Shown piece by piece: positions 9,740-24,500 of a stretch of 64,000 bases of DNA (within the stretch, counting starts at the first letter, position 1; every line of letters begins with the position of its first letter). Under the pieces are notes generated by a model. It had not been told where the DNA came from, searched no databases, and saw only the letters and a program-made list of their open reading frames with translations. The position numbers and the translations under genes were made by a program. Source of the DNA: Dicaeum eximium (taxonomy: Eukaryota > Chordata > Aves > Passeriformes > Dicaeidae); NCBI GenBank assembly GCA_013396995.1, contig VWZP01006003.1, forward strand, positions 1,585,213 through 1,649,212, given 5' to 3'.

Positions 9740-11382
9740 TTTTACAGTGTACATTGTTAAATAATGTAAAGAAAACACTTGTAATTCAGAAACAGATTTT
9801 ATGTGGAAAAAGATACTCAAAGTGTAATATTAAACAAAATAATTTAACAGTTCAGTAGCATTAGTTTATTCCTCTAGACTTCAGTTATTCATCCACAGGA
9901 GGAGAGGAAGGGAGGAAAAAAAAATCAATGGTAAATAAAACCAGTTCTTGCATAACATTAAGTGAAAAAACGACTTCAAACTTACTAGATCAAATTCAAA
10001 TAACCATGTGCTGCATCCAGCTGACCAGTTCCTCTGCCACGAATATTGCCCTTGTCCATCACTGCCTCAGCTCTGTCACCACTCCTGTCTCCCTGGCTGT
10101 GCTCAAGAGCCTCCCCTGCATCCATCCTTTCAGATGTTCCCACCTGGCCTCAGCCCTGGGCCCGCTGCTCTCCTGCTCCCCTGGAGCCTCCCCTGTTCCC
10201 CCAGAGCTCCAGCCCGCGCCTGTCCCACAGAACCGGCCCCGCCTTGGCCCGGAGCTGCTCCTCTTCAGCCTGGGCTGCCCTGCTGCCAGAACTGCTGCAA
10301 AACAAGGGACAGGAACAGAAAGCGTCTCGCGTGTTTCTTTGTGAAAATGAAAGCGTGAGAACATCTGCAGACACAAAAACTCCCTATTAAGGCCCCAGCA
10401 GGGAACAGCGCTCCGAGATTAAAACAAACGTGGACAAGTAACACCTCTGTGATGCACCAGCCCTCAGGACACCAATGAGCTGCTCCCAAGCACCAGGAAG
10501 CTGCACCCTCATCCATCACAGCTTTTTGCAGCACTACATAAATACTGGCTGGTATTATTTTGACTTTGAATAGGAAACCAGTATTTCTTAAATATGAAAA
10601 GGGAGAATGACCAAAGCAGAAGATACAGTACAGGTAATAAGAGGTGACAAGCGACAGACAGTGACGGTCCTGGTACCAGCTTGAAATTTGTTAAGAGTGA
10701 ACAAAATTGTAAATCCTCCAAGTAAGACAGAGGAAACTTCTTGATGCCGGCTGCTTCAAGTACATCCATTGCCGGCAATGGACGTTGCACCAGGACACTC
10801 TGTTCCTGGCTTAAATGAATTTTACCAAAAAAAAAGGTAAGAAAAGCAATCCCAGCAGACAAGCCCATGCCAATGAGCAATGGCACCTCTCCCTCAAGTC
10901 ATATCCTGACCAAACATCTTTACCACTTCGCAGGTGGAATCAAACTGCATCTTAAGTTGGGCTTTTCCCAAAGATACGTGTTCTCCCCATCCTCTCTCCA
11001 TTTCTGACCCAGCCCTTCTGCCTCCAGAGCCAATATTGGTTAAGTCTTGTTGTAGCTTCACCTGCATCCCTCCATCCCAGCCCACCTGGCCCCTGTCACC
11101 CCACACCTTCAGCTCTGCCTGCCTGGACAAGTTTCCCCATACACAGAACTGCTCCGCGCCGCGGCCTCGGTGACCTCCCCTCCACACTCCTGCTCCAACG
11201 TCCCGCGTGCTGGGCACAAACATCCTGCCTTCAACTTGCCCTCTGCCCACCTGGGCTCTGCTGGGAATACGACGCTAAACTGCAGAAGCAAGAGAAGTCC
11301 AAGGCACTAAAATATCCAGCAAGCATACTGGGAGAACAGACAAGTATTCAAGTACATTAATTTATACAATTTTACATTCACA

Positions 11383-11388
11383 TTTATT
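11383..11388 (-). terminator. WNK1: Proximal WNK1 polyadenylation signal (AATAAA)
   Basis: Minus strand reads GATAAATAAATG, giving AATAAA about 800 bases after the stop codon. A TTGTCTGTTCTC element lies about 40 bases further downstream. It would give a short-UTR transcript. Confidence 0.5.
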
Positions 11389-12190
11389 TATCTAATACAA
11401 TGAAAATACAAAGGAAAAAGTTAAAGTGTCTCCAATAAGTATAAGGATATAGCTAGCTTTTTTTCCCATTTTTTCTTTTTAACTTTTTTAACCCTCTATA
11501 TTCCACTCATTTTAAACTACTGTTGTCCAACAACATTTATATATCACAGTGTTTCCACATCAAAACTGATGGTAAGTACATGTCCGCAGGGAACTTTTAA
11601 ATTTTTTTTTAACAATTTAAATTGCTCTAATGCTGCAGTCAAAGCTGTTAATATCTTACTTAAAGCAGTAATGACCTATCAAGCACGGGCTGCACCGCAA
11701 GTCCATTCGTGTGCCCCATCATTTCAGAGCCAGATACTATTGACTGGGGAGAGGGAGAGGAGGGGGATTTGGACAGCTTTTTCCTGATCTTGGTTCTTCA
11801 GGAAGAGGCAAGAAGCATGCTAAAGCCTCATGCTAGGGTTCAGCTCTCCCACCTCCATACATGTGGATTCAGCCTCCAACCAGAAATATTTAACAGCAAG
11901 ACTGTATGAAATGACCCCCAGGCTTCTCCTCACAGCTTTTGTTCCACACGAGAGCAGCCCCCCTCCGTGAAAAGCACTGTCCCATCACAAGGATGCCGAT
12001 CACCCTCCTCCCCCTTCCGAGTGTGTGGGGAAACTCCCGCTACAGAGAGTTGACAGCAATGGTTGGAAAAGAGAAATTCATTCCCAGTCTGGCAAGCTAC
12101 CAGTTCATTGCAGCACTAGTAGTGATACAGGCCCCATCTCCCTCCCCATGTCCTGTCCCGAGGTGTAGCCAGCAGGGTCTCTGGGCACAG

Positions 12191-12505
12191 CTAAGTGGTC
12201 CGCAGGTTGGAGCCTGGAGGGTTGCTGACAGACTTTTGCAAATTGCTGATGTTGAAGCTTTGCAAAGACGTGGCACCCACGGGCTGGAACTGGCCGAGCT
12301 GTGGCGGTGCTGGCCCCCCTGCCCCGCTCCAGGGCGGGGGGAAGGACGCTGCTGGGTAACCGTACTGCTGTGGGGGGCACATGGCCTTGCTGAAGGGACC
12401 TAAAGAGGTAGCTGATGCTGCGGGGATGGGGGTAGCACCCAGGGAAGATGTCATAGAGATACAGAGCTGACCTGGTGCCGAGAATTTTCTTGCCATTCCG
12501 GGGCC
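12191..12505 (-). CDS. WNK1: WNK1 exon 28 (last coding exon)
   Basis: Encodes GPGMARKFSAPGQLCISMTS through LQSFNISNLQKSVSNPPGSN LRTT and TAG (12191-12193). The human C-terminus is almost identical. Acceptor CTTTCAG; 105 codons including stop. Confidence 0.97.
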   Translation of the reverse strand, partial: GPGMARKFSAPGQLCISMTSSLGATPIPAASATSLGPFSKAMCPPQQYGYPAASFPPPWSGAGGPAPPQLGQFQPVGATSLQSFNISNLQKSVSNPPGSNLRTT

Positions 12506-15500
12506 CTGAAAGGTAATCCAACCACCAACAGAAGTTACACAACTGTGTAACTTTAAAAACCACCGGTCCACCCCTCGGTTCACAATCTGCTCCCAATGGG
12601 TATTTACAGGGCCAGGCCACGGCCCTCCCCTTTCGTTTTCCCCTTCCCTTCCAGAGCAGGCAGTACATCATCCACATGCAGAGCCAGCTAGCAGTGTTCT
12701 AGAGCTGCTGTCCCAGCTGTGCTCCAGTTATGCTAGAAACCCCAGGGACACAGAAGGACACCCACAGCTTCTCAGCACACCCCTCACGGGTCACACCTCA
12801 CCTCGTAGCTGCTGTGCCCTTTGCCAACTTTCTTGCCAGACAGGTTCATGGCATCCCGGGCCCAGTTATCCACCAGCTTGTGCAGGTCATCCGTGAAGGT
12901 GCCCTTGCGGCTCGAGGCGATGGCCGTGGGCTGGGTCTGGGGAGCCTGGCTGTTCACTGCAGCCCCCACGGTGTTGGTGCTGCTGGTCCCTACAAACACA
13001 AACACAGCCATCACACCTTGGCTCGCCGCTGACCTGTCTGCAGTGCATTCAGTAACTCTGGGAACGGCACATCAAGAGTTAAAATGCCATGCAGATTAAT
13101 TCTGAGTTTCAATTCCAGGACACACTGAAGTGGGAACTGCAAGGACTCCTACAGGCATTTTCTCAGATTCAGAGTGTTTCACAGATAGGTTTGCTTTGCA
13201 GGAAGTGCTGCAAGTGGTCATCCTAAGAAAGGAGTGGTAGCAGCCTACAGGTTTTTGTAGAAGGAAAAGGACATGAGATTTGAGCACTGAATGACAGTAC
13301 AGGCACATGGCTCTCCCATCCTACACCTTTTAATCAGCAGCAACCACTACTGGTACAGCTCAATTCCACCTTGGAGGACAATACTGGATGCTGGATAAGG
13401 AGCAGTAAAATCAGCATCGCCAGCGGCTCTGTAGCAAATTATCTCCACTTTGTGAAATGAAGAGAAAAATTCACCCAGTTAACAAAAAAAAAAAAGCCCC
13501 AACTGTTGCTTCCAATAGCTGCCATATTTAGGTTTTTGAGGATAACGAAATGGGACTGTCTTCATCCACCAAACGGCCAGGATCAGGAAGGAAAGTCTGC
13601 ACTGCATTAAATTTTGCTTTTTGCCTCTAAAAACATTTTTGCCATTATGTTCAGATTTCATAAATCAGACGAATAAGCATTTGAGATGCAAACAACTAAC
13701 ACAGCTTAAAGAAGGCAGAAGTGACAGTATTCCTCAGACAAGCTCTAACAGGTTTCTCTTTTCACTGCAAGAACACAAAACCCCTTCATATAAATGCCAG
13801 GTTTCAGTTCTGCTAGAAAGCTTGCTGAACATTATCCTGTGGTGGGGGAAACCTAGAAGGCTATCCTTGTTTTGGATAGCCTTCCTATGCCACTCACTCC
13901 AATCTAGGTTTTTTAAAGGCAGACCTCATAATAGGAAGCAAAGAAATCATGTTTTACCTAGGATCCTAAATTCCCAGCAGTATTGCAAAGTATCCTCATT
14001 TACAGCTGTGGAAGTGCCAGTTAACCACTAGAGCAGACCCAACAACAAAATCAGCATCAGCAGGGCTAAGGACAGCACTGCTTGCAAACACTCGCCCTCA
14101 CCTATTCCTTAAGTTCCTCAAATATTTCTACTTGCTCCCTCAGGAGAGTGCACCTGGGAAATCCATGAAAACCTGAGTTTATGGCAGGCATTTCCAAAGG
14201 GAAGCCATTTAGAGGTGGATCACAGAAATGCCAGCAATGAACATCACGTCTCTATTGCCAAGGCCAAACGACAGAGTCGCTGTCTCTTGCCTGGCAGTTC
14301 CTTCATCTGTCCCACTTTCCCTGGCCATCAGCCACATTCCTTGCCACCACTGTATCAAAGAAAGAACTGGTTTCAAACCCCTGCAGGAATGTTTCATACC
14401 GAGGAGTGGATTAGGAAGGTGACATACTTACTATGCAGGACAAATAAACACAGTGTTACTGCCTCTAGTAGTGCTGAGGAGGGAAGGACAGATCCATCCC
14501 ACCATGGAAGGACAGTTCCAGCCCAAGCATGGAAGTGGCTCCTGGGCTGGGTGCCCTCAGGAGTTGTTAGTGGGGGCAGACACATGCGAGAACACACAGC
14601 AAAGGAAGAAAAAGGTTCCCTGAGCAGGGAGTGAGGCTGCAGCACTGATGGAGAAGAGCAGGAACACACTGTGTGGTGCAAGGAAAGTCTGCTGTGAAGT
14701 AACAAGAACCTTAAGCATGCATCACATGGGAAGGGCTCTAGATACAATCATTTAATAAGAGCAATGATGTGAAAGGTGAAGTTAAATACAAATGAGGAAA
14801 AAGTGAGGAAGAGGTACTTGGGGGAGGGGGATCACTGCCAAAACCAGTAATAATCACATTCCACCATGAGGGTTCATGCAGGAATTGACACACTTGCTCT
14901 CATCCTCTTCAGGATGGCCAGCACCCACTTGTGCTAGTTCACATTTCCACTTCAATCACTAAGTACTCTGGATCCTGGACCTGCACTGGAGAGCTTCCTC
15001 AGGTTACAGAAGGGGGAGAGTTAATCAAGGCATATACCAGCACATTCAGCTGAAGAGATGAAAGATCACTTAGGAAAGTTTAAGAGTTTTCCAAATAACT
15101 AGATAGGTTCAGGGTGACAAAGGCTGCCAGAGCTTTGTCAGCTCCCAAACTGACTTTGTCAGAGAGCTCCTGTCTCAGGTCAGACATACCAGCCTACAGC
15201 ATCAGAGCTGAGCTCTCATCTGAGGTCCATTTAAAACTGACTTCTCAGGAATTTTACATTTGAGCTCTGCCACACTCACTGCCTGCAGAAACTGCCATCC
15301 AGAAGAGACTGAGAAGCAAGTGCTTCAACTTGTAGCATTCATGGAAACAACCCCCACATTCCTGCTCGGTCACAGGAGCCGTCCCCAGTTCTGCTCTGAC
15401 ATGAGGGATCTGAAGTGAAACAGGCTCTCTCTCCAGCCCACTACCTATAATGCCTTAATTCTGCCCTTGGATTTTTTTCCCCCCGTAAACCACAGTCAAA

Positions 15501-18500
15501 TTACACCTTTAAAACAGTCTTAAATTACATGTGCACAAACAGGCTTTTCTGAACATCTCTTGCTTTGGGACACACACTGGACATCTCTGATGGCTTACTC
15601 TTAGGCTTTTAAATGAGGAGGAGGAGTGTCTGCAATTGGATCCATCACTGAGGTGACAAGCCCCATCAAATCCAAAACCAAGCAGCTGCTCTGAGTACAA
15701 CTCCAGCACGTTACAGTGAGCAACCGACCCTGATGTCACTCTCACTAGAGAGAGCAGAGCTCCCCAGAGAAGGGCAGGTTCTGCCTGCCTCCCCCTGGCT
15801 GCAGGAGCAGCACCAGACTAGCCAATATTCTATGGACAGAGCACACATCAGAGGGCATAACACAGACAGACAGATGCTGTGCTGGAGACAGAGTCAGGGA
15901 CGTAAGGCTTCAGTGACCAGGAGAAGTTGATGAATAGATTTACAATCAGGAATTGGAGATAACAGAAAGAAGATAATTACTACAGAGCTGGTTGCAAGGA
16001 CAGACTTTTTTCACCATCTTCCCTGAAGCACAAAGAGAGAGTAATTTGTTAAAGATAAGAGAAACAGTGAGAAATGTTTAGTATCAGGAAACATTACAAA
16101 AAGCTTGGTGAGAAACAGAGGACACAGCACAGCAGGGCTTTAACAGTCACTACTGGGACATTCTAGACAAACTCAAAGACTCATCTGACAGTTTAATCAC
16201 AAAGAGAAGAGGCCCAGCCTCCTACATTTATTCTTCATAAATCCCAAACCACTGTGAAGAATGTCAGGAGACACTGAGGTCACAACTGCTATCAAACAGT
16301 CACAACTGTGGCTGTTATCACAGAAGGAAAAGCAAGTACATCTCCCATTTTTCCCAGGACGTAGGAAGCATTTTATAGCTACCAAATTTCAACCAGCAAC
16401 AGATTTATTTGATAGGTCAAGTGCTTTTAGTTTGTCACCCTCTTTTCTCAGAGGTATGAAAACAGTTCAGACATTCCCTGCCAAGCTGTACCACTCTGTT
16501 TCTCCAGCTGCACAGTTAAAAGCATCAATCACCGCACTGTTTCTTCAACACCACTGATTCCAACCCAGCATCTTCTCCAACTGTCACTCTCCAAAGCAGC
16601 CTGCAACAGCACTTCAAGGACAAGGCTCCAGGAAGCAAGCAGCCTGCAGCAAGCCAGGTGCCAGGCCAAGCTGAGCCATGCCAAGTATTACCTCCTTTTA
16701 CAGGACAGCTACAACACTCTTTTTAAAAGCAATGTGTTTCCCTTAGCATCAGTCCCAAAAGCAAGAGATACACATGCCAAAGGACTCTTACAGACAGATG
16801 ATGGCCAATTTACAGCAAGCCTAGGCCTTGAAGTAAATTACATACTCATATATTCAGTTCAATGTCAATTCTAGAAACAGACTGGCTGTTCTTCATATTC
16901 CCTTCCCCCAAAAAAGGACAGGCCAGACTAAAAATTTTAAGTTAGCTTTGATAAGAATTTAACTTTTTCCAAGAAAGGAACATTGCATCTTGATAGCGCA
17001 GATGTCAGTGCACATCTGCACATTAATATACACAGCAAAAACATTTAAAGCTGCTAAATTTGAAAAATTAAATCATTTTAGTGCTTAGATCCCAAACCCA
17101 GTGAAGTGGGTTAGAGTCAGTGCAAAACTGAACAGCCAGGAAGACGTTTCCCTCCCTCTGCCTCCCTTCCTTTCTCAGAGGATGGTGCTGGTTGCATTGC
17201 AGCTGTCTCTGCAGAAGGCCAAGCCCAGCTCCCACACACAGCCCTGGCTCAGCTGAGCCCCTGCCAAACACAGCAAGACAGATGATGCAGATGTGTGGTA
17301 CTGCCATGCAGTGCAGCAACCAGAGGGCTCCTGACAGCACTCCAAACTTCCTCATATCGAGTCGTTCCAGAGGGTGGGAAACAATTGTCAGACATGTAAA
17401 GGGTCCAGCCTGCAGAAGCAGCATGGGAGATATTGCGGCACTCCCAAAAAAAAGCATCACACCAGCAGCCTTGGCCCAAGCATTATTTCAGCCACATCAG
17501 AAGTTTGAGGCTCTCTTGTAAGTCTGGCCTAATGTAAGTAGAAATGAGAGAATTCTGAAAAGAGCTGCAAGCTAGCTTGTGAGGCTGACAGGATGTCTGA
17601 AAATGTCTATTTACCCACCTTTACTGTGACTTGTTCTACGTTTAATATATGTCCAATCCACAGGAAAAACTTCTAAACCTGAGCCCATTAGTAGGTAAGG
17701 CTCTTCGAAGTTTGCCTGGTATTATTCTCTAATTATTTTAAAACCCCTCTAACACTTGGATCTTTAGCCAGCCATCTGTCAATGAACACAAGTTGTCACT
17801 ACAAGCTGCCTACAGGTGGCATCAAAGCTCTGCACTGTCACCAGCTTTGGTCCTGAGAGCTTGGGGACAGCACTCAACTTGTGCTGCAAGCACACTGATG
17901 GGGAGGGCAACACTCCCCACATGAATACTGCAGTGTCCAGCTAAGGGATAACCTGGAAAACAAATCTTCCTCACTCTTCCACTAGAAAGATTACCCCCCT
18001 ACAAGTCTCATGTCATCTAACATATGCTGAAGCAAATTTACCAATGGGCCTTGCTAAGTCTCCCCAGTTTGGGTCATTTCACTGACCTCTCCTGAAAGTT
18101 TCCTCTAAAGGTTTAGAGAAAATGAGTGCTTGCTACAGTGAGTTTAACAGCACAGCAGAGAATATCTAACACGAGAACCCAAACTTCTAAAGGTGTGCTA
18201 AGTGCAGCTGGGCTGAGCCATGGGATGGGAGGGAATGCAAGGTGGCAGATGAGGGTGGGCTGCATGAAAGAGATCCAAGCAGCAGAAACAAAAACCAAAA
18301 AGACGAAACAAAAAGCAGACAAGGAAGGAGTAAAGGTGTTACACACAAAGAGCCAAGCAGGGCGTACTCAGAAATCGGGTCCTCCTGCCACCAGGCTTGA
18401 AGGTCACTCTCTCAGATGCACAGTTAAACTTCGCACAGCCTGTGAGAAAACAAGAACAGGGAAAACAGAGAAAGGAGAGGAGAAGAGACAGAACACCACT

Positions 18501-21500
18501 ACAAGATGTTAGCAACTTGAAGTTGGAAGGGTGAAATGCAATCACGACACACAAGAATAAGTCTCAAAGTGCGGACCAAGGAGCACGGAGACAATAACGG
18601 AGTGAAGAGACCCCCTCCGGCACCTCCAGACATGAGGCCAGGTTTGCACTGCTATTCTCCAGGACACAAACCAACTAGAAAGTTGCAATCTATAGGAAAG
18701 CCAAATCCTAGCAAAAGTACCCAATTATTAAATGGTACTGCACAACTCTGGATGCAGGAAATGGACTGAAGTAGCTTCAAAATGCCTGAAACAGTTCATT
18801 AAAAGAAACCTCTATAGGAAATTCTTCCTTAAAGTCTGTTTCTATTTTCTGTATGCACTTCTCCAGTTTCAGCAAAACCACATATTAGAATTGATGTATT
18901 CAAACTGTCTATGGTAAAGCTTTTCCAAAAGATGGGCAAAGGGAAAAAAACCTAGAACAGCTAAGTTTAGATAAGTAAAGGAATCATCCTAAAATGACAA
19001 GCAAAAAAGCCCTCCCTACTGAATAAATCAGAGCTGTTGCTGAGAAATTATTTGATAACATACTAATAACAACCAACCCACAACCTGAGAAGCCTGAGTA
19101 CATGAACAATTTACTACTCCCACCATTTCATCCTCCTACACTGACTCTTCCTTCCAGGATAATTCACAATTAAAAAACATGAGCCTTTTTATACCTTTTA
19201 CTGTTAAAAACTCCATTGACTGAAACAGCCAAATCAGTCAGGAAGTCTAAAAGGACTAAGACTCCAAGTATTTAGAAACTTCCAACCATTTCAGTTCTCT
19301 GTTAACATCAAACCAGCTCTGCCCTTTCCTTGGTCTGATTTTCAACCCCCCAATCTCATCTGTCTCTTTTCCTCTGAGCCAACACCTTTTCCCAGATCAG
19401 CAGAACTTCACTGCACTCCCTTGTGCTGTCCTTGGGGTTTCAGACCTTCAACCACCTCACAACTTCACCTGAGTGAGGAGCTACAGTTCAGTTGCAAACA
19501 ACATCCTCATCAGCCTCCACACATAATCTGGGGACCCCACAGCTACTTTATACCAGGTATTAAAAATCAAGCATCATGAAGTCAACCATTCATTTCCACT
19601 GCTAATTACAGTAATTGCATTTGGAGTCTTACCTTGGCCGGGCGCTGAAAGGCTCGGTACCGAGAGGGCACCATCACTGGTGAAGGCAGAGTAGAGATTT
19701 TCACTGGAAGGTGAAGGTTTGAGGGGCTGTAATAAATGGTTCTGCCCAGTCTCTGGCACACTGCCAGGAGGATGAAGGGTCTGCTGAGGGGGCAAGACTG
19801 ATGGTGCACTTTGAGCTGACAGGTTGCCTAGAGGAAAAAGGAAGGCAAAAAGTTTTGGTTTCCATCCATCTTTGAACCTGATCAAGCATGACAATCCAGG
19901 CAAAAGAAGGAGAGGTAGCAGGAGAGAACTACTCCAGTTTCTGAGAAAGCAGCAAGACCAGAAAAATTCCTCAGTTTTAAGACAACTCTGTGGTGGTTTA
20001 TGTGCTCACAGAGCTCCTCTATCACACAGCAAAACAGAAATGAGCACCCAGGGTGACTGGATACAGAAATCTCAGCATGACATGGAATTAATGAAGTGAA
20101 TATGCAAGAAGCAGTAACAAGTATTTCTGCTGGCACTGCTGGCTCTCCAATACTGTTTGGTCCTGCCACAGGATTACAGAATCTCCAATTACCCAGAGAC
20201 TGTCACCCACATCACTCAATCAGTACACAGAACTAGTTCCTGAGTTTTATTTATTAGAAAAATGGTCTTAGTAAGAAAGGAAGCCTTGACAATTGAAACT
20301 GATTCTCAATTTAGAAGTACAACAAATCTTCAATTCCATTTTATAAAGCCACTTTTAATATCCATCAACTGTGAGTTAAGTTTCTGCAGTGTAAGGACAC
20401 TAGTAATATCATGCTTAAGAGGTACTAAATTAGAAAAAAAAAATCTCTGCAGATGACTAAAAAGACCCGACTCATTCTGCAAAATCAGTTTCAGGAGGGA
20501 ACAAGCACAGTTTATGTTTAAAAAACTAAGTTTTCCGCCATACTGTAAATTTACACTTTTCTTCCTAGTCAGAGCCCAATGACTAATATCTAAAAAACAC
20601 AAATCACAACTTTAAAACTGCTCTTACAGAAAAATGTCACAGTACCTTTCAGTGGACTGAAAAAGCAAGACTACAAAACAGCAAAAGTAATTTCAAAAAT
20701 AAAAAGAATCCAGGGAGGAATAGGTACACACACACACACACTCCTCAAAAGAAAAGACAGACACAACATCTAAGAATGAGAGATGGTACTTGGTCCATTT
20801 TGTCTGCTAAAAATATTGACAGAAGCCCTACCTGATAGCTGAGGACTTTTATGTCCCTGTGAGCTGCTACGACTGGACTTGCTGCCTTTTCCTTTCGTAG
20901 GTCGTCTCCTTCTTCCTGAAAGGGGTGCAGCTGGGGGAATAATTACTGCAGGTGGAGCCTTTCCCAGTTTCACATAGAGTGACTCAATCTCCTGCTTCTG
21001 GCGGCTCTGCAGCTCCTGGATCTCTTTAAGGTGCCTAACAAGTTACAAAACAGTGGGATTTACATTAATTCTATGTATACACATAGATGCAAACAATTCC
21101 TCCCCTCAAATCAAGCCTGAGCTGCTTCTTTGGTCAAACTCTCAAACATTTAAGAGAGAAGTAAAGAAATCTTTTCCACAAATAACCACTGGCACAACTC
21201 TTGCCATTTTCCAGTGTGCTCCAGCCCTGGCTAGAATTCCAGAACTAAGTTCCCAACGTTGCAATCACAAAACCAGAATAAACAAAAGTACAAAAAAGGC
21301 ATTCAAATGCTACAGGAATAGCTAGATTACTCATTTTCTCAGACATATGCCCTTGGAGACTTCTGCACTGGTATTGCCTTACAATTTGTTTCAGAGCAGC
21401 TTGCATACACAGGGTTTAAAACTGCCAGCTACCCTAAAAAAAAGTTCAACTTGCATTATAAATAAATTAGTAGGTCACATTGCTTCACTTCTTAATTCTT

Positions 21501-24500
21501 CTTCTGAGCCAACAAGGTCTCTTCAGGAAAAAAATCATTAGAAATACCAGAAATGCATATCAGAAATGTAGAGACTTGTGTGTCATTTTCAAACAACACT
21601 CCGTTTTTCCCACTAACTCCAGTGATATGCCAAATCTTTCATAGATCTACAGTCTTATCCATAGTGCAGCTGGCAATCTGCATACAACAAGGTTACAGGG
21701 TAGAAAATTCAGCCCAGCAAACATGTATATTCCTCTTTTGTTATAATTGTATACACTGCTTTCCCACTAAAGAATCTTACTTGCCACATAAATGCTGACA
21801 ATGGCTCCTGACACTTAGCAAAGGCTAAAGGAAGTACAGGTGAAATTCACATTAATCCTGTTACATCTATTCCATACACAACCACCCAAAGAAAAAGCCT
21901 TACTTCTCCCGTAACCGACGGAGTTCCAACTTCAAGTCTTCATCTTCAATATCCGACTCATTGTCACTGCTCATGTAGGAAGAGTTGAAGGAGTTGCTAA
22001 GGCTCTGAACAGGGAGGCTGATCTTCGATCCCAGATGCTGGACAGAGTCTGGGCTCCCGGAGCCATCATCCAAATCCTTAGCCATCCCACTGAGAAAGGC
22101 AGCCTCCGGATCAGATGACGGACCATTCATGTGTGGGGACTGCCCCGCCTCCAACTCTTTCTTGGGAGCTGCAGCTGAAGAAGCAACTTGTTCCAAGCCC
22201 ACAGAGAGAGGAAGAGTCACTGGCTCTTTCTCGGCACAGCTGACCTCATCCCGAGCCTTGGACACAGAGAAGCGCCCCACCTGATCCGTGGTCGTCGTCA
22301 CCTGGAAGCGCCCGACCTTGGTGGCCTGAGCAGCATCTCCCGGCAGCGGCAGCCCGGGAGCTGCCTCAGCAATGCCATCCACCACATCCAAGGAGGCGGC
22401 AGCCACAGCCCCGCTCTTCCGGCCCTCGGCCTGCTTTACCAGCGTGCTCTCTGGGCTGCTGCCAGAAAGGCTTGAAGAATCAGTGGAGGTGGTTTCAAAC
22501 TGCACTGGCTTAGTTTCAGGTTTCTCACCCTCCTTTAGCACATCATCCACTGCCACGGATACCTAGAATAGAAATACAATCATGCAGACTTCCTTAGTTT
22601 TTCCTTAACGTGGTGCTTTTATTTCCCTTAATGGTAAGATGCATCTGAGAGGGGAAAATAACTCATTCCTAGGTACGCCACAAAGCTACTGCTTCCCTCC
22701 AGGCAAAACACTGCTACATAAAGCAGCACTTCTTGTAATCTGGAGGATTAACTCCAAGAAACAGCAGCCTCAGATGGGGCCTCTTCACCAACAGGACCTA
22801 ATACAGTGAACATCCCACTGTTAGTGAAAGAGCAGCACAGCATTAAAGACCAAGGCCAACAGATAAGGCCTGCCACAATGAAACCCTGTGTTCACAACTC
22901 TAGACCTGCACAGACTGGGTAATCTCTGCCCTGAATGGAAACCTGCAGACCTGCTTTCACAAACTCTACATGGACAGCAAAGTCCTGCACATAGCACACT
23001 GAGCTGGCACTACCAGGAACCACCCAAAGATGCTGTCCCAAAAGCCAAGTGAGTTTAGCATCTGGTACCTGAAACCGTCCCATCTTCAGCACACTGGCTC
23101 CTGCTGCAGCAGCCACGGCACTGCTCTCTCCATCACCTGCTGCCAAAACTAGGGAAAGGAGAATGGGATTAAGATGACAATGAACTACAAATTATTTGAA
23201 CTCTAACCATTTATTTTCATGTACTTCAAATTTTGTTAACTCCAAAGAGGCTTCTAGACTCATAGCACCATATTAATATTAAGATGTTAATTATAATTGT
23301 TAAGTTGAAGCATTTTTCTACAAAGCTTCCCTGCACAATGTATTTGCCAAAAGTACACTTTTAGGCAACAGTAAAAAAAGCACACTGATTTCAAACAGGG
23401 ATATGAAATAGACAAATAATAAAAACTAGAACTGAAATTTATGGAAGAAAAAGCTTGTTTTGATTCAATGCCCAGAGTGACTACCTAAATTTCACAAACA
23501 CTAGGGACAATTTATTCACCAAAAAGGGGCAAGTTGAAGAAATGCTATAAACCACATTTACTCAAAGCAGTCTATCTGAAGTTTTCCAAGCTGGACTCTT
23601 AGGTGTCAGCTCCTAATTTCGTTGCTCTGTGCACTGACAGTATAAAGTTACAAAGCTGAGAAATAACGTTCGATTTCTAAACCAGTTCTATTGGACAACG
23701 TGATCTGTTTATTAAGCAACTTCCCAGTTTGTTTACCTTTACCTTCTACATTTAAAAGACAAAACCCAACTCATTCTATAGCAGACTAATGAATTCTACA
23801 TTATAGTTCACCAATGTCCCAAAATGAGAGTATATAATTTATTTTCTTTCAGTTTTATTGGCTTCTGAAGGTTTGTTATTCAACTTCAGAGGCACACACA
23901 TGTTAAATAGTGTTTACTAGACAGTTCAAGAAAAAATTTCAGCACCATATTAACAGCTTTTTTTAAAAAATAGAAGATTTTAAAAATTAAAACAATTAGG
24001 TGAATACTGACAGGAAAATCTCAGATTATTTTGCAAGTGTTTGGATTCCCCCCCAATAACCCAATTCACACAGATTTGAAAGTCATTGATCATCCAGATT
24101 TGAACTGGTGATCATCCAGTCAACCTTCAGTTATTCTAAAGCACAAAGAAGGAAGTCTGGGTTTCTTACTGCCTTTCTTAAATTTTTAGTAGTTTAACGT
24201 TGGTTTCTCTGTTCAAACAGAAATGAAACACCCTTAGGTAAGGAAGAGGTATCCTACATGTAGAACACAGTGTAATGACACAAAATGGGTCCTACTGTTG
24301 TTGCCAGGAACATAACACATGAGAGAAAACAGTTCCTTCAAGTCCTTAGCAGCACAGTGGAGACTCTTTGTGAGTCTCAATTTAGCATTTTGGACAGCTT
24401 TAAATCACTACAATACTCAAGTATCTATCATCTCCCCTCCTCTCGGCCTACAAGGGAAAATTTCAGTCTGGCTACTAAAAACTAATAAGATCCCCTCAAG

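Larger units (their letters stand above)
9701..12190 (-). other. WNK1: WNK1 3' UTR (probable full extent)
   Basis: Lies downstream of the WNK1 stop codon on its strand and holds two groups of AATAAA signals, near 11383 and 9719-9739. The stretch 9740-9870 is AT-rich and UTR-like. About 10030-10290 is C-rich on the + strand, hence G-rich in the transcript. No coding sequence on either strand is convincing. Confidence 0.65.
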
